This document shows, piece after piece, positions 21,438 through 32,089 of a DNA stretch of 64,000 bases. Source of the DNA: Gordionus sp. m RMFG-2023. Its lineage: Eukaryota > Nematomorpha > Gordioida > Chordodea > Parachordodidae. Positions within the stretch are counted from its first letter, which is position 1. Each line of letters starts with the position of its first letter. The DNA lies in assembly GCF_954871325.1 (NCBI RefSeq), contig NC_088778.1, positions 15,465,666 through 15,529,665 of the forward strand. Direction: 5' to 3'. A program made the position numbers and the translations under genes. Below the pieces are notes generated by a model that worked only from the letters and a program-made list of their open reading frames with translations, ran no database searches and had not been told where the DNA came from.

Positions 21438-23381
21438 CGGAAATTTTATGTTTGTTGATAAAAAATGTCCATGTTAAAATTTTACATTTTCTAAAATAAA
21501 TATGAATATATTGGATCTCGAATATAAAATTAATCACAAATAATCCTGGAAATTTCATGTTTGTTCAAAAAGGTCCATATTAAGGTTTTAAATTTTTTTA
21601 AAAATATTCAATCTCGAGTAGAAATTTATTCATATTCCGATTCTTTATCATTCATATTCGAAAGAACGAATAGAATATTTTGAATAATTTTTTTGAGATC
21701 TACTATACGATACATATTTTATCAAATAATTTCTAAATTCAATTCTGGAAATCTATTTTTTAAATCTTATATTTTAACGACCGATATAACGTCATCATAA
21801 TCTAGATAATCTAGTTTTAACCATACTTTGCTCACGTTAAACAACCATGATGAATATAATCTTTCAAAATATTATGAGCCGTGTAAAAATTTTATCTCAT
21901 TTATAGTGTTTTTTTTTCGTTCTAGAGTTTCAATTTTTAAAATTCTTGTCTATATAATCATTAGATTCCAATTTTAGTGACTTAGAACCGTGGATTCAAG
22001 CCAATCGTTTTACCGTTATTATTTACAAAACAGAACTTGAACTGTCAAAAATTGTGACCCTAACCTCTAAGATGATATGTGAACTGGTTTGTTTTTTCTA
22101 TATTGCTATTTGACAGTACCAGCGACCTAAGCTAGCGTATAGAAATGTTTTTAACTAAAATGTACTCTATAACCTTATAAATATTATTTGACAGAAGAGA
22201 ATTTTGGAAATATGTTAATTTACGACTCATATTATTTCTTAGGGAATAGTGATAAAATGTGCTTTTATACATAATTCTAAATAATTTGTGTGCTAAAGAT
22301 AAACCGTGATTTAAGGTTCAAACCAAACTGATATCAATACCTTTACCAACCAAACCACAACCCTTTATTTATCTGAACCATGGCTAGTAGTTAGCATTGA
22401 TAGTTTTCATGTATGAAGGAAAATTCCCTTGAAGGTAATATATGCAACACAAAACTGAATTTAGGTACATGGGAGGCTACAAAATTTGGAAAAAAATATT
22501 CAGGAAAAACATTTTTGCCTAATTGTTTTTGGGATTTTAGGAAAACGTAATTTTTTGATATGGGGGGCCGCAGCCATTTGTAAACGTTCTCCAGAAAAGT
22601 GAATACTAAATCCCTTCATCGGATCTTTTGGCTGTTTAACCTATCCTAAAAAAATTATTATCACTTGAATCCGTTCAGCTCAAAGGTTTATAAAAAAAGG
22701 TGCGAATTTTATTTTGGAATTGAAAAATAAATAAAATATGGCTATCTTGATGGAAAAAAAATATTCTTTCAAATGTGATAAAAAAAATATTAAAATGCAC
22801 TAGGTAAATAAAATATGGAATGAGAGTAAAGTTTTGGTTGAAAAAATGAAACCGAAGTCAGATTATTTTCCAAGATGGATCTCGGACTTTCCTCTCTGTA
22901 CAGGGCTTGGAGGCCCTAGTTATTAATTCGGTAAACATACAAAAATCCCTTCCCATCCTCCCTTCCAATAATTTTTTAAATAATGGCCGAGTTTGAATTT
23001 TTTTAAAACCATAATCAGCGATTGATTTTTAAAAAGCTACAATTTCCTTAGGAACATGAATTTAATGAAACTATATTTTTAACTAAATAAAACTCGATAT
23101 TATAATGATCTATTTCTGAAATATACTAATACGATAACACTTAAAATGATGATTATTAATGTGATTTTTTTTTATTTCATTTATAGAAATAATTTACATA
23201 TCCAAAAGACTTGTGGCCAATTTCTGAAAGTCATAAGGCTTGACTCGTTATTTTATTCACGGCGATCATTAGTCTCGAAATATACATCTAAAGTGAAGAT
23301 TCGCCATTGTAGTCTTTCTAACAGTCAGTTAAAATTCATTCCTTGAATAGAATATAACATTATATTAATAATTGATTACTT
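21438..23381. other. Gene-free DNA
   Basis: Two near-copies of 'ggaaattttatgtttgtt' and a following block (about 21438 and 21548) form a short direct repeat. Around 22899-22915 there is a weak GC-rich hairpin (agggc/gccct). The 66-codon frame at 23146-23346 has no recognisable motif. Nothing else supports a gene. Confidence 0.4.
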
Positions 23382-24898
23382 TTATACTTTCTTATCTTTT
23401 TTTTCTTCCAACACCACGAATTTTGTCGGCGAATATTTATATAATAGCCTTGGATTTTCATCTAGCACAATTACATCGTCAAGATCATATAAGGATTTAT
23501 AATCAAATTGACTCTTATCTTTCGAGTCACTGGTATTTGTTTGTGACTTATTAAGGGAAGCCTTTTCTTCCAATATCACGAATGTTGAGGGTGAATAGTT
23601 ATATAACAGTCTTGGATTTTCATCGAGCACAATAACATCATCGAGATTGTATAAGGCATTATAATAAAATTTATCATTATCTTCGGAGTCATAAGTTGTC
23701 GGTTGCAGATTTCTAGCAGTAATCATTGGTAATTCAGGCACAGATTTAGAGGCTTTTGTTTTTACATTTACTTTCTCATTTTTAACCAAAGGACTCTTAT
23801 GAACACTATCTTAAATAATTTGTATTTCAAATACTATATTGTATCAAATATAAGTGGTTAATTAACTTTTGTTAAATCTATCTCAGTGTTTAACTCTATC
23901 CAATTTAATCAAAACAGATAGGGGGAATGTGCCATGAGTGGCCATGTTTTTGCTTTTTTAAATAAAAGTTTTAAAATTTGTGTTTAACCAAACAAATTTT
24001 ATATCAATGTATAGTAATTATTAATCTTTAAAATAAAATTTGAATCAAAGCTCTATCTATAATAGTTTATGAACTAGATGAGATTATGTAAAAGTTGTTA
24101 TTGACCGACCATATACTATGTGTTAACTGGCCATAATATATTATTTAAGAATTTTATTATAAATATGAAATAAATATGTAATTGTAAAAGACCTAGGTTA
24201 ATATTTCAACATCTTTTAGTCAAATAAAAATTAATTATACACTAATTTTATTAGTATTAATATCTCAATTTATCACTATCTATTTAATGATAATATTATA
24301 AATTAATATCTTAAATATCTTTTTGCTAAACATTCTTAAGCTTGTTCATCATTTGAAATTTCACCAAATGTTGTTTTGCACGAGCTTTTCATTACAATAT
24401 GAATTTGTGAATTTGCCAATTGTGGTCAATCAATACATGGCCAGACAATACTCACCTCTCTATTATTACTAAGCACGTGTCTATTAAATAATTTAAAGTC
24501 TAATTTTTGTGTGAATAATGCTATGCCTAAGGATAATATTTATATAAATATTAGTAATCTAAATTAGTAATTTCACCAAACAAAAATGTGTAACGTGATT
24601 TTTCCAGAAAGAGGTATTAAAAACAGTTTATTTTAATTTTTTTTTATTGGATTGCTCTATTGAATAAATTAACTTAGGTAAGGTACATATCATAAATATA
24701 CATTGATAAATTTTGAGAGAAATCGGTCCAATAGATAAAAAGTTAAAGGGTGGTAGCCAGTCTGGCCATTTATGGCACATTTCCCCTACAACAATTTTTA
24801 GATATTAAATACTAAATTGAAATTAATTTAATTCAGTTACCTTTTGAACGTTTTTTCTTTTTGGTACGAGATGTGAAGGGGGATTCGGAATTAGACAT
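23382..24898 (-). CDS. Unrecognised 161-aa protein with a duplicated motif, two exons
   Basis: On the minus strand, exon 1 is 24898-24841 (ATG at 24898, MSNSESPFTSRTKKKKRSK) and exon 2 is 23809-23382, ending at a TAA. The donor AAAAG|GTAACT and the acceptor TTTAAG|AT join in phase 1 across a 1031-bp intron. The product is hydrophilic with a Lys-rich start (a possible nuclear signal) and no signal peptide or membrane segment. Its striking feature is an internal duplication: two stretches of about 34 residues, each reading Y-x-x-LY-(N/D)-LDDVIVLDENPRLLY followed by YSP and a FV(I/V)LEEK end, separated by a Ser/Asp/Lys spacer. Acidic-hydrophobic motifs repeated in a disordered chain often bind a partner twice, but that is inference. 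I do not recognise the family. The intact frame, clean splice sites and repeat conservation argue for a real gene. Confidence 0.72.
23921..24786. mobile_element. MITE with TA target duplication, inside the intron of the 23382-24898 gene
   Basis: The inverted ends are gggggaatgtgccatgagtg and, reverse complemented, ggggaaatgtgccataaatg, continuing through a 'ggcca' block. A TA dinucleotide flanks both sides (23919-23920, 24787-24788), as in Tc1/mariner elements. The 866-bp interior is AT-rich and has further copies of 'tggcca' words. No transposase was found. The element makes up most of the 1031-bp host intron. Confidence 0.75.
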
Positions 24899-25794
24899 TA
24901 TCTCAAATTTCAGCCCGTTTTAGAAATGTTTCTATTTCATAAAATAAAGCTAAACTTATAAGGTTTTTACTAATCATCCTGTAATCTCCATAAAAATCAC
25001 ATCGAGTAAGAAATGTGGTGTAAGTTGTGATTCGTTTGTTGAATTGCCTTTTTAAAATTTTCATCATTAAATTTTAGCGATATTTTGTAAACAAAATAAT
25101 ATTAAAATTCCAAGAATCAAATTTAGCATAATTTTTTTTAAAATTGATGCAATCCTTCTATAATAAAGATTCTGACTCGTCATTTTATAATATTTCTATA
25201 TTTATTAAGTCTATTCTATTTTCTAATTTTATTAAATTATTTGTATATTTGATAAGTTTATTCAGATTTTATATTATATATTAACCCTTTAAAACTCAAC
25301 TTGTTAAAATGATCTTTTTTTATAATATCTTTATTTATATACTCCTTGGATGTAAAAATTTTAGTTCAAATTATTTTACAATGTATATATTTAAATAATG
25401 GCATCAATTGGCATCATTGGGTGCAAAAATCAATTATAATATTAGAAATAAAAATGGTAACAAATATATTTTCAGATTCTAAAACTGCAACTCACAATAG
25501 GAGGTATATGTGCCATAATTCTCAAGAATATATTTATGCATTAATCTATATTTCCAACTTTGTTGATAGAATTTAAATTAATGGGTCAAATTTTAAATGC
25601 TTAGAAAATTATACTTTTTTTTAAACTAAGTTCTTTTTTGAGACATTTATTTTATAATTATAAGCCATTGTATACATTTAATATTTTAGACATTGTTTAT
25701 ACTTCAATTTTTGTATTTTAAATTGTCAAAAATTAATAAAACTTAAATAAATATTCCCCCCCCCCCCCACCCTTACTACACAGCGAATTTCTGA
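24899..25794. other. Gene-free DNA
   Basis: Upstream of the minus-strand gene. AT-rich, with one motif-less 76-codon frame at 25346-25576. A run of C residues near 25756-25771 marks the start of the next repeat relic. Confidence 0.4.
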
Positions 25795-26062
25795 TCACGC
25801 GTCTGGTAACATATTTTAAAGAATAAATTTGGATTTTCACTTTTCTTTCTATAAAAATGTATTTTCTTCTGAAAATAATTATAGCCATTTAAAAAAATTA
25901 TAGACCTTTAAGTTATTTTTCTTTCAAATAATTGTTTAATAGTGATATACTGTTTACATTTTTTGGGGAAATATGGATAAGGGACTAAGAGAAATATTTT
26001 TATTAGCTTAAATTGATATTCACAAGAATGGGCAAATTTTCGAAATCCCCCCCCCCCCCCAT
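25795..26062. repeat. Poly-C-ended repeat relic
   Basis: The phrases 'ggattttcacttttct', 'aatagtgatatac' and 'tttttattagctta', and a run of C residues at the end, are shared with copies at about 9540-9816 and 36510-37430. The following 'atggccaagcctatg' looks like a terminal repeat of a hAT-like MITE. No clean TSD was found. Confidence 0.5.
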
Positions 26063-26168
26063 GGCCAAGCCTATGGCACAGGCCCATACCGAGGGCTCAT
26101 ACCGAGGAATTTTTTTAAAGAAGAGACACTATCTAATTCATCAAGAATTATCGACATCTAAAATTTTG

Positions 26169-26720
26169 TAGGTCTGCAAAACCAGACCCATCCATTATAA
26201 CGGGCTAGGCAAAAAATTAACAGGCCGGGCCAAACAAGGAATTTGTACATAAAAATTCGGACCGGAAAGGACGAATTATACGCAAAAATCAGGGAGGCCT
26301 CGCAAAATTTTAATAGGCCAATCCAGGGATTAAAATTCTGATAATTTTTTAAATTTCAAGCGAATATTTTGATAATGAGTTTGAAAATAAATTAAAATAT
26401 TCTTATTTTTTGTATTTTAAGAGCTGTCTAACTAAAATACTAAACCCATTAGTTATCAGATATCAGTTGTTGTAGAAATAGGCTATAGAGGAGCGATATA
26501 AGAGTCTTAGTTGACATTAGGAAAAAATTAGATATAGATATCAAAAATAAGATGACCGGAAAATTTGTATAAAAAAATTTAACGGTCCGGGGTACTCATT
26601 TCGTAAAATTTAGAGAGCTGAGTGGACCTTAGTCGGTTAAAAATTATGCCAGATCGGGAAATCTGTTTTAAACTTTTAACGAGCCAAAACTGGCTAGGCG
26701 TTTGGTTTTGCAGATCTCTA
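26169..26720. mobile_element. hAT-like MITE of the 'tctgcaaaacc' family
   Basis: The ends are inverted: ggtctgcaaaaccagaccc on the left, and ggttttgcagatctc on the right. Subterminal GC-rich words ('gggctaggc', 'ggccgggcc') contrast with the AT-rich core. Related copies are the split element 42679-45183 and fragments at 34686-34831 and 45597-45800. No coding. Confidence 0.6.
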
Positions 26721-27892
26721 ATTTGGATTAATAATGTTAAATATTGAGAATTTCGAATGCAAAATTAAATTTATGTCTGAGAATAATTTCTGGCTAACTC
26801 GGTTTTATAATTTTTGGAAAAGAAAACCTAAGAATATAGCTATTATCAACTAAATAAATTTGTATACAACAAAATATAATTTTTAGAGAATGTATATAAA
26901 TTTATAAGAATGATTGAATCCTTAAAAAAAGCATCTCTCTACTCATTAAGGTGTATCACGTATGCGAGTTATTTTTGATAATAAATATAAGGCATTCTAA
27001 TTCCGATAAAAAATTCCTATAAAAAACTGAACAAAAAGTAAAAATCCAACTTAACCTGGTCAAGTTTGAGATTAAATCATATACCTAAATTAAGTATATA
27101 ATAAAATGACACATTAAATTATTTAAAAAATAACTGATGTCAAAAATATACTTATATTATATTTTCTTTAGCCTCCTATTTAAAATAATATACTTGTTTA
27201 GCTATTTTTTTAGTTCCTTTATGAAACAACCATAAACAAAGTCTATTGATTCTATAAAAAACAATTAGCCATGAAATTGATATAAAACTATAGCCCTTTA
27301 TTTGAAAACCTAAATTTTAATAAATATTTTTTAATAATTAAGAATAAATTCAAATCTCAATATTCAAATTATGGCATACAAAAAAAATTATCTATGCAAA
27401 TTTAAATCAATTTTTTTATTCTTTAAAACAAACTGTTCATTCATTATATCGTTGTAAATAATGGTAAGGCCATATTATCCAGACATGAGAGTTTGGGCAT
27501 GCCCAAAAAGAGGCTTTGCTCAAATATTAGACATGATCAAATTAGGGGTGTTTAGCCTAAATATTCATATTTGCATTTTAATTTTAAAAATATCGAATAA
27601 TAATTTATTATATTAAAAATTCTGCATTTGATAATATTTTTTAACCCTTCTTATTCAAATTTAGGCTAAAGATTATTTTATGAGTATATTTTGAATAACT
27701 ATAGGGTTTTTTGGAGTAAAACCTAATGATTTGAATATTCCGTGGTAAATAAATCTTTATTCTTTTATTAGAATAATGTTGCATATTATAAATTGTCATA
27801 TAAATATCAAATAATTTTATATTTATCACCACTTATACAGTTATTTTTATAAATAATAATAATTTTTTCGTTAAAAGATAAGATTAAAAAAA
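26721..27892. other. Gene-free DNA upstream of the chitin-binding gene
   Basis: AT-rich. The 63-codon minus-strand frame at 27641-27832 has no motif. No promoter element could be assigned with confidence. Confidence 0.4.
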
Positions 27893-28221
27893 ATGAGTTA
27901 CATATTTTTATACGTAATCAGTACACTTTTATTACTAACTTATTATCCACGAGTAGATTCTTATGATGTAGCTTCAGGAAAATATTTTCCAGGCCCAAAT
28001 ATAGGTAAAATAATTTTAACGTAATTTAAATTTACACGAGTTTTTATATGACAGATTACAATCCTTGCACGCCGGAATCGCTGCAGGCCAACATCCTTTA
28101 CCATCCCAATCCTGATTCAATTTACTCATTTATCCAGTGCGATTTGAATGCCATACCTACGCTTCAATATTGCGCCCCTGGCACAGTATATAATCCAGTC
28201 GCATATGGATGTTCATATTGA
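27893..28221 (+). CDS. Small secreted chitin-binding (peritrophin-A/CBM14) protein, two exons
   Basis: Exons 27893-28004 and 28055-28221 (50-bp intron, GTAAAA donor, GACAG acceptor, phase 1) code 92 aa. The start MSYIFLYVISTLLLLTYY is a typical signal peptide, with cleavage probably after PRVDS. A single chitin-binding type-2 module follows: NPCTPES, then SFIQCD, then YCAPGTVYNP and GCSY just before the stop. The Cys spacing and the C-x-x-GTV-(F/Y)-NP signature are the family hallmark. Such proteins bind chitin in cuticle or gut lining, outside the cell. The module looks trimmed, with four cysteines rather than the usual six, so one or two disulfides are absent. It is too short for a normal gene search, yet both exons are intact and of normal base composition. 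Confidence 0.85.
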
Positions 28222-29306
28222 ACTATACACATACACAATTCATTATCAATCATGCACAGTTATCCTTAGAATTAAGGATTGAAATTTTTTTTTTTATTTT
28301 GGACAAAATATTTATTGATTATAGAATGAATAATTATATATATGAAATTAAAATAAATATATATGATTTTTAGTATAAATGCTTTAAAAATGATAGGCTT
28401 TACAAATTAATGCTCAGAAGCACTAAAAAAATGAATTTCTTTGCGTCAAGCCGTTTGCCCCAACTTTCGAACAATTTAAATTTACCGACATAATTCCTTA
28501 TCATGATTACTTTTATTTTTTTTTAATCACATGATTGAAACGAAAATTCCTGAGAGACTTTTTATTTGCGGCTAAATTTGAAAAAATATTAAATAGTGTT
28601 TATAAAATATTTTTAAATTATTATAAAATAGTATTAAATTTTCTAAATTTCAAAAATTATTTGGCACTAAAAGAAATTTAATTTTAATTTAATGATGTAA
28701 AAGCAATTATTATGAAATCAACTGTTATTGTAATGTTTAATTTTTTTTAATAACCTAATATGTTTAATAGCTCTCACGATTAGAATTTGGGAAACATATC
28801 TTTATGACACTTAGATTTTTAACACTTTTAAAAATCGCTTAGATAAATATTTTAAAAGGCCATTTCCAAACAACACTTTTTTTAAAGCTGTTTTTGAGGC
28901 ATGCCAGTAATTTTTTTTAAACCAAACCAAGGATAAAAATTTTGGGTTAAGGTTCCTGATTTCAGACGCCATTTAATTGTTAATAAAAATCAAACAGCTA
29001 GAATTTTGGTATTGTAAAAATTAATTAATTAATTCAGCAGTTTATTTCAAACAAATTTTTGATTTACAATTGTCATCTAATATTAGGTTTTCGAATATTC
29101 GCTTGTAAAAAATTTTTAATAAAATGACTAAAAATAGATTAATTGCCCAATTATATTAACCCAATATTTCTAAATTTTTAAGTATTAGAAAATTTTAGGA
29201 GAAACATTTTTTTAATTGTGAGTTATTTTTTTCTTGTCCAAGATTTATTATTTAATTTCCAAAAAACAAGAATAAAAAATATTTTGGAGTTTGTGTATTC
29301 TAGAGA
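28222..29306. other. 3' flank of the chitin-binding gene and gene-free DNA
   Basis: An AATAAA at 28352-28357, about 130 bp after the stop, could be the polyadenylation signal of the chitin-binding gene. The rest is AT-rich with no coding signal. Confidence 0.4.
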
Positions 29307-29528
29307 GTGCTTGCCCCGAGATTGTACTTGTTTGTGCTTAAGATTGCTCCAGGATTGTGATCAGAGTTTGTGCTCGTGTATCGTGCTTGTGGTTTGTGCT
29401 CGAAGCGGCATTCGGGGTCTCTACTCAGGGTTTGTTTTCCGGGTTTATACTTGGACTCAGCTCAAGGTTTTTATTCAGGGTTCGTAATCGGGAATTGAGC
29501 TCAGTGTTCTTGCTCAGAGCTGGTTTGG
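29307..29528 (+). repeat. Degenerate 13-bp minisatellite, about 17 units
   Basis: From about 29307 the sequence falls into 13-base rows such as gatcagagtttgt, gctcgtgtatcgt, gcttgtggtttgt, ctcagggtttgtt, cagggttcgtaat and cagtgttcttgct. Units share a (g)ctc-agg-gtttgt theme but are diverged. The block is clearly richer in G and T than its surroundings. Because 13 is not a multiple of 3, two frames stay open by chance (29218-29487 and 29357-29539). Neither is a gene. Confidence 0.7.
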
Positions 29529-31012
29529 TCAATTATTAGATCCTAGGGCCGGGATCTTACAAAATCAACTATTTAATAACTATATATAATATAGCAAAAT
29601 TGTAAGGATTAATGAATACATATTATTGGTAAAAAACGCTAGATCAATTTTGCCTAATTTCAATTAATAGTAACAACCAGATCCTTCATTTCCTAAGCCT
29701 GTAAAAATTTTATAATCTTTCCCATTAAAATTTACAACCTCTATTTGACGCGGCACTTGGCCTAGTTTTTGAATGCCCTATGTAAGCTATATTAATAAAT
29801 TATTTTATTTCCTTATTGAACGTGTTCAATTAATTAAAATCAAATCCTTTAACTATATATATATTAAACTCATGTATTAAATGTATATTTTTTATCCAGA
29901 GGCGTCAAGTGCTCTGGGTGTTAAAGCAACTAGCTCCCTATTTATTTTAAAAAGGCACTCATTTTTAAATAATTTGCAACCATTTAAACATAAATTAATA
30001 TTTTATTTAAATAATTTTCTTGCAAAATTTTAGGTTTATTTGATGAATATTATTATTTCCTTCCTTTCATTTTAGGCTAAAATAAATTGATAAACGTAAA
30101 TTTTTAGAAATTTATTATTAATTTATTGTACGATCTTACAAAAACGGAAATTAATTCAAGTAACAATTTAAATAACATTGTAGTTTCTCAATTATTATTC
30201 CTTCATATTAAAGAGGAATTTTTTGGTTAAGCAAGACCAGAGACCTGCAGAGGTGCTATTTGCACGGCATGACCCTGATTTTTTTTAAAATATATATTTA
30301 TTTGTGATTTTTATAACTAATAATGGTGATTTCAAATATTTGGTTTTAAAGTATAGAAAATTTAGGAACCACCTCTCATCAAAATAAAACTATATTTTAT
30401 AGTTCATACCTCACTAGATAGGAAAATTTCTAATTTGTCCATCATCAAATGAAGGGAAAATCTCTGATTTACCCGTCATTCCACGCCTTAGCTGATACAT
30501 AAAAAAAACACGTTAAAAGTGAAAAATATTAACCTAAAGCCTCTAAAATAATATGTTAAAATAAAATATATAATCAGTAAATATTCAAATAAAGTAACCC
30601 ATGACCGAAAAAAAAATATATACTTGTTATACCTTAAAAAAATAAGAGATAAAATAAACCATCGTTTATCAAAATTAGGTTCATTTATTATTCATACTTT
30701 AAAATAAAGGGGATCTAATCAGACCTGGGGAGAGACTTTTGGCAGCCAAGGGCGATGATACCTTTAAGATAAATCATTAAAAAACAAACTTCGTCTTTTT
30801 TAAAATGGGATTAAAAAAAAGTGCTTAACTTTTAAAATTGAATAAAAGAAAAGTAGCGCAAGAAATGAACGTAAAAAAAAGGAATATACTTAATTTCAAA
30901 ATTCGTCTAAAATAAAAAGATTACCTTTCATCATGTTTTTTCAAAAAAACGAATTTTATTAATAAATCTGTTCAATTTGAATGTGTATATATTTACAACA
31001 CTCTACTTGCTA
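29529..31012. other. Gene-free DNA with repeat scraps
   Basis: About 30370-30490 resembles part of the 620-2990 repeat family ('aaatctctgatttacc'). Around 29898 the phrase 'cagaggcgtcaagtgctctggg' begins like a transposon end, but no partner end was found. No coding signal. Confidence 0.35.
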
Positions 31013-31020
31013 GTGTTGTT

Positions 31021-31232
31021 AAACGGCTCGATTTGAGCCGATTTTTAAAAACGGCTAACTCATTATATTATCCAGAAAATATTACTCAAGCCTGAAAATT
31101 TTACTCATAGATGGATCAAGGGTCTAGACTTCTTTTAGCGAAATCTCGAGCCTTAGACAAAATTTCTTTGGCTAAAATATTGAGTTAGCCATTTTTTAAA
31201 ATGGGCTCAAAATGAGTCGTTTAACAACACTA
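31021..31232. mobile_element. hAT MITE with perfect 8-bp target duplication
   Basis: 212 bp. The left end is tagtgttgttaaacggctcg. The right end is the inverted form (cgtttaacaacacta). The flanks are ctacttgc (31013-31020) and ctacttgc (31233-31240), identical. The inverted repeats extend further inward ('gagccgatttttaaaaacgg'). This is the best-preserved member of the family seen here. Confidence 0.92.
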
Positions 31233-31240
31233 CTACTTGC

Positions 31241-32089
31241 ACTGTGTATAAAAGTTAGATATTAGTAATTTGTAATGGTAAGGCTTATTTTTAATTTCTA
31301 GAAAAATTAAATCATAATTTACCTTTGTATGCATAAAAAACAAACACATTCCTCCGATAATATGGGTTTGGATCTGATTAATCTACAATCACAAAGGATA
31401 AATACAAAATTAGTTTTATAGCGATATATTTTTTTAATAAATGTTAAATATATTAAACGGATATTTTAATAAAAATCATTATTTTATGAAAAAGAATACA
31501 AAAAATTTCAAAGAAAATTAACTCAATTAAATTGCATAAGATAAAGTAAGCCGATATATCATTAGGTAAAAAAATAATTCAAAAATATTGGAAAGTTAAC
31601 CAATAAAAAAGTATTACATTTGTTTAATAAATAAGAAATATATTACTTATATTATAATATGTGAGGGGCATTAAGAGAGACATTTTTCCTTCGAGGTGGG
31701 GGAGCACGGATTTAAATCCGGTCGTTGGTAAAAAATTTTCAGAGGTCAAATCTCAATCTAAAACAGGTCGGGCCGGATCGGTCGGGTGGATAGATAAAAA
31801 ATTTAACATTAGGTTATATTATCTCCTAAATTTTATAACATCAAATTGATCGGAAAGTTGATACATAAAATTGAATTAATAGAAGATGAAAGCTATCATT
31901 TACAAATTTTTGAAAATTTTTGATATTATTCTTAATATAAATATTTTACTTTTTTAATATGCAATTTTTTTCTATTATATAAGTTTTACGAATTAGAAAA
32001 AAAATTAATCATAATAACAAAAAGACAATTTTGAGCATAAAAATAATGTAAAATACAAAATAAATTAAATAAAAACAGCATAATTATTC
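31241..32089. other. Gene-free DNA
   Basis: AT-rich with a GC-richer patch at 31690-31790. The 62-codon frame at 31661-31849 crosses that patch without a recognised motif. A tRNA-like reading of it was considered and not supported. Confidence 0.35.

Noticed and set aside
29218-29539. Two overlapping open frames as a Cys/Ser-rich protein gene
   Set aside because: They run through a degenerate 13-bp minisatellite, which keeps frames open by its composition.
31680-31760. tRNA or SINE head
   Set aside because: Only a weak B-box-like word, no A box or stems, and no second copy in the window.
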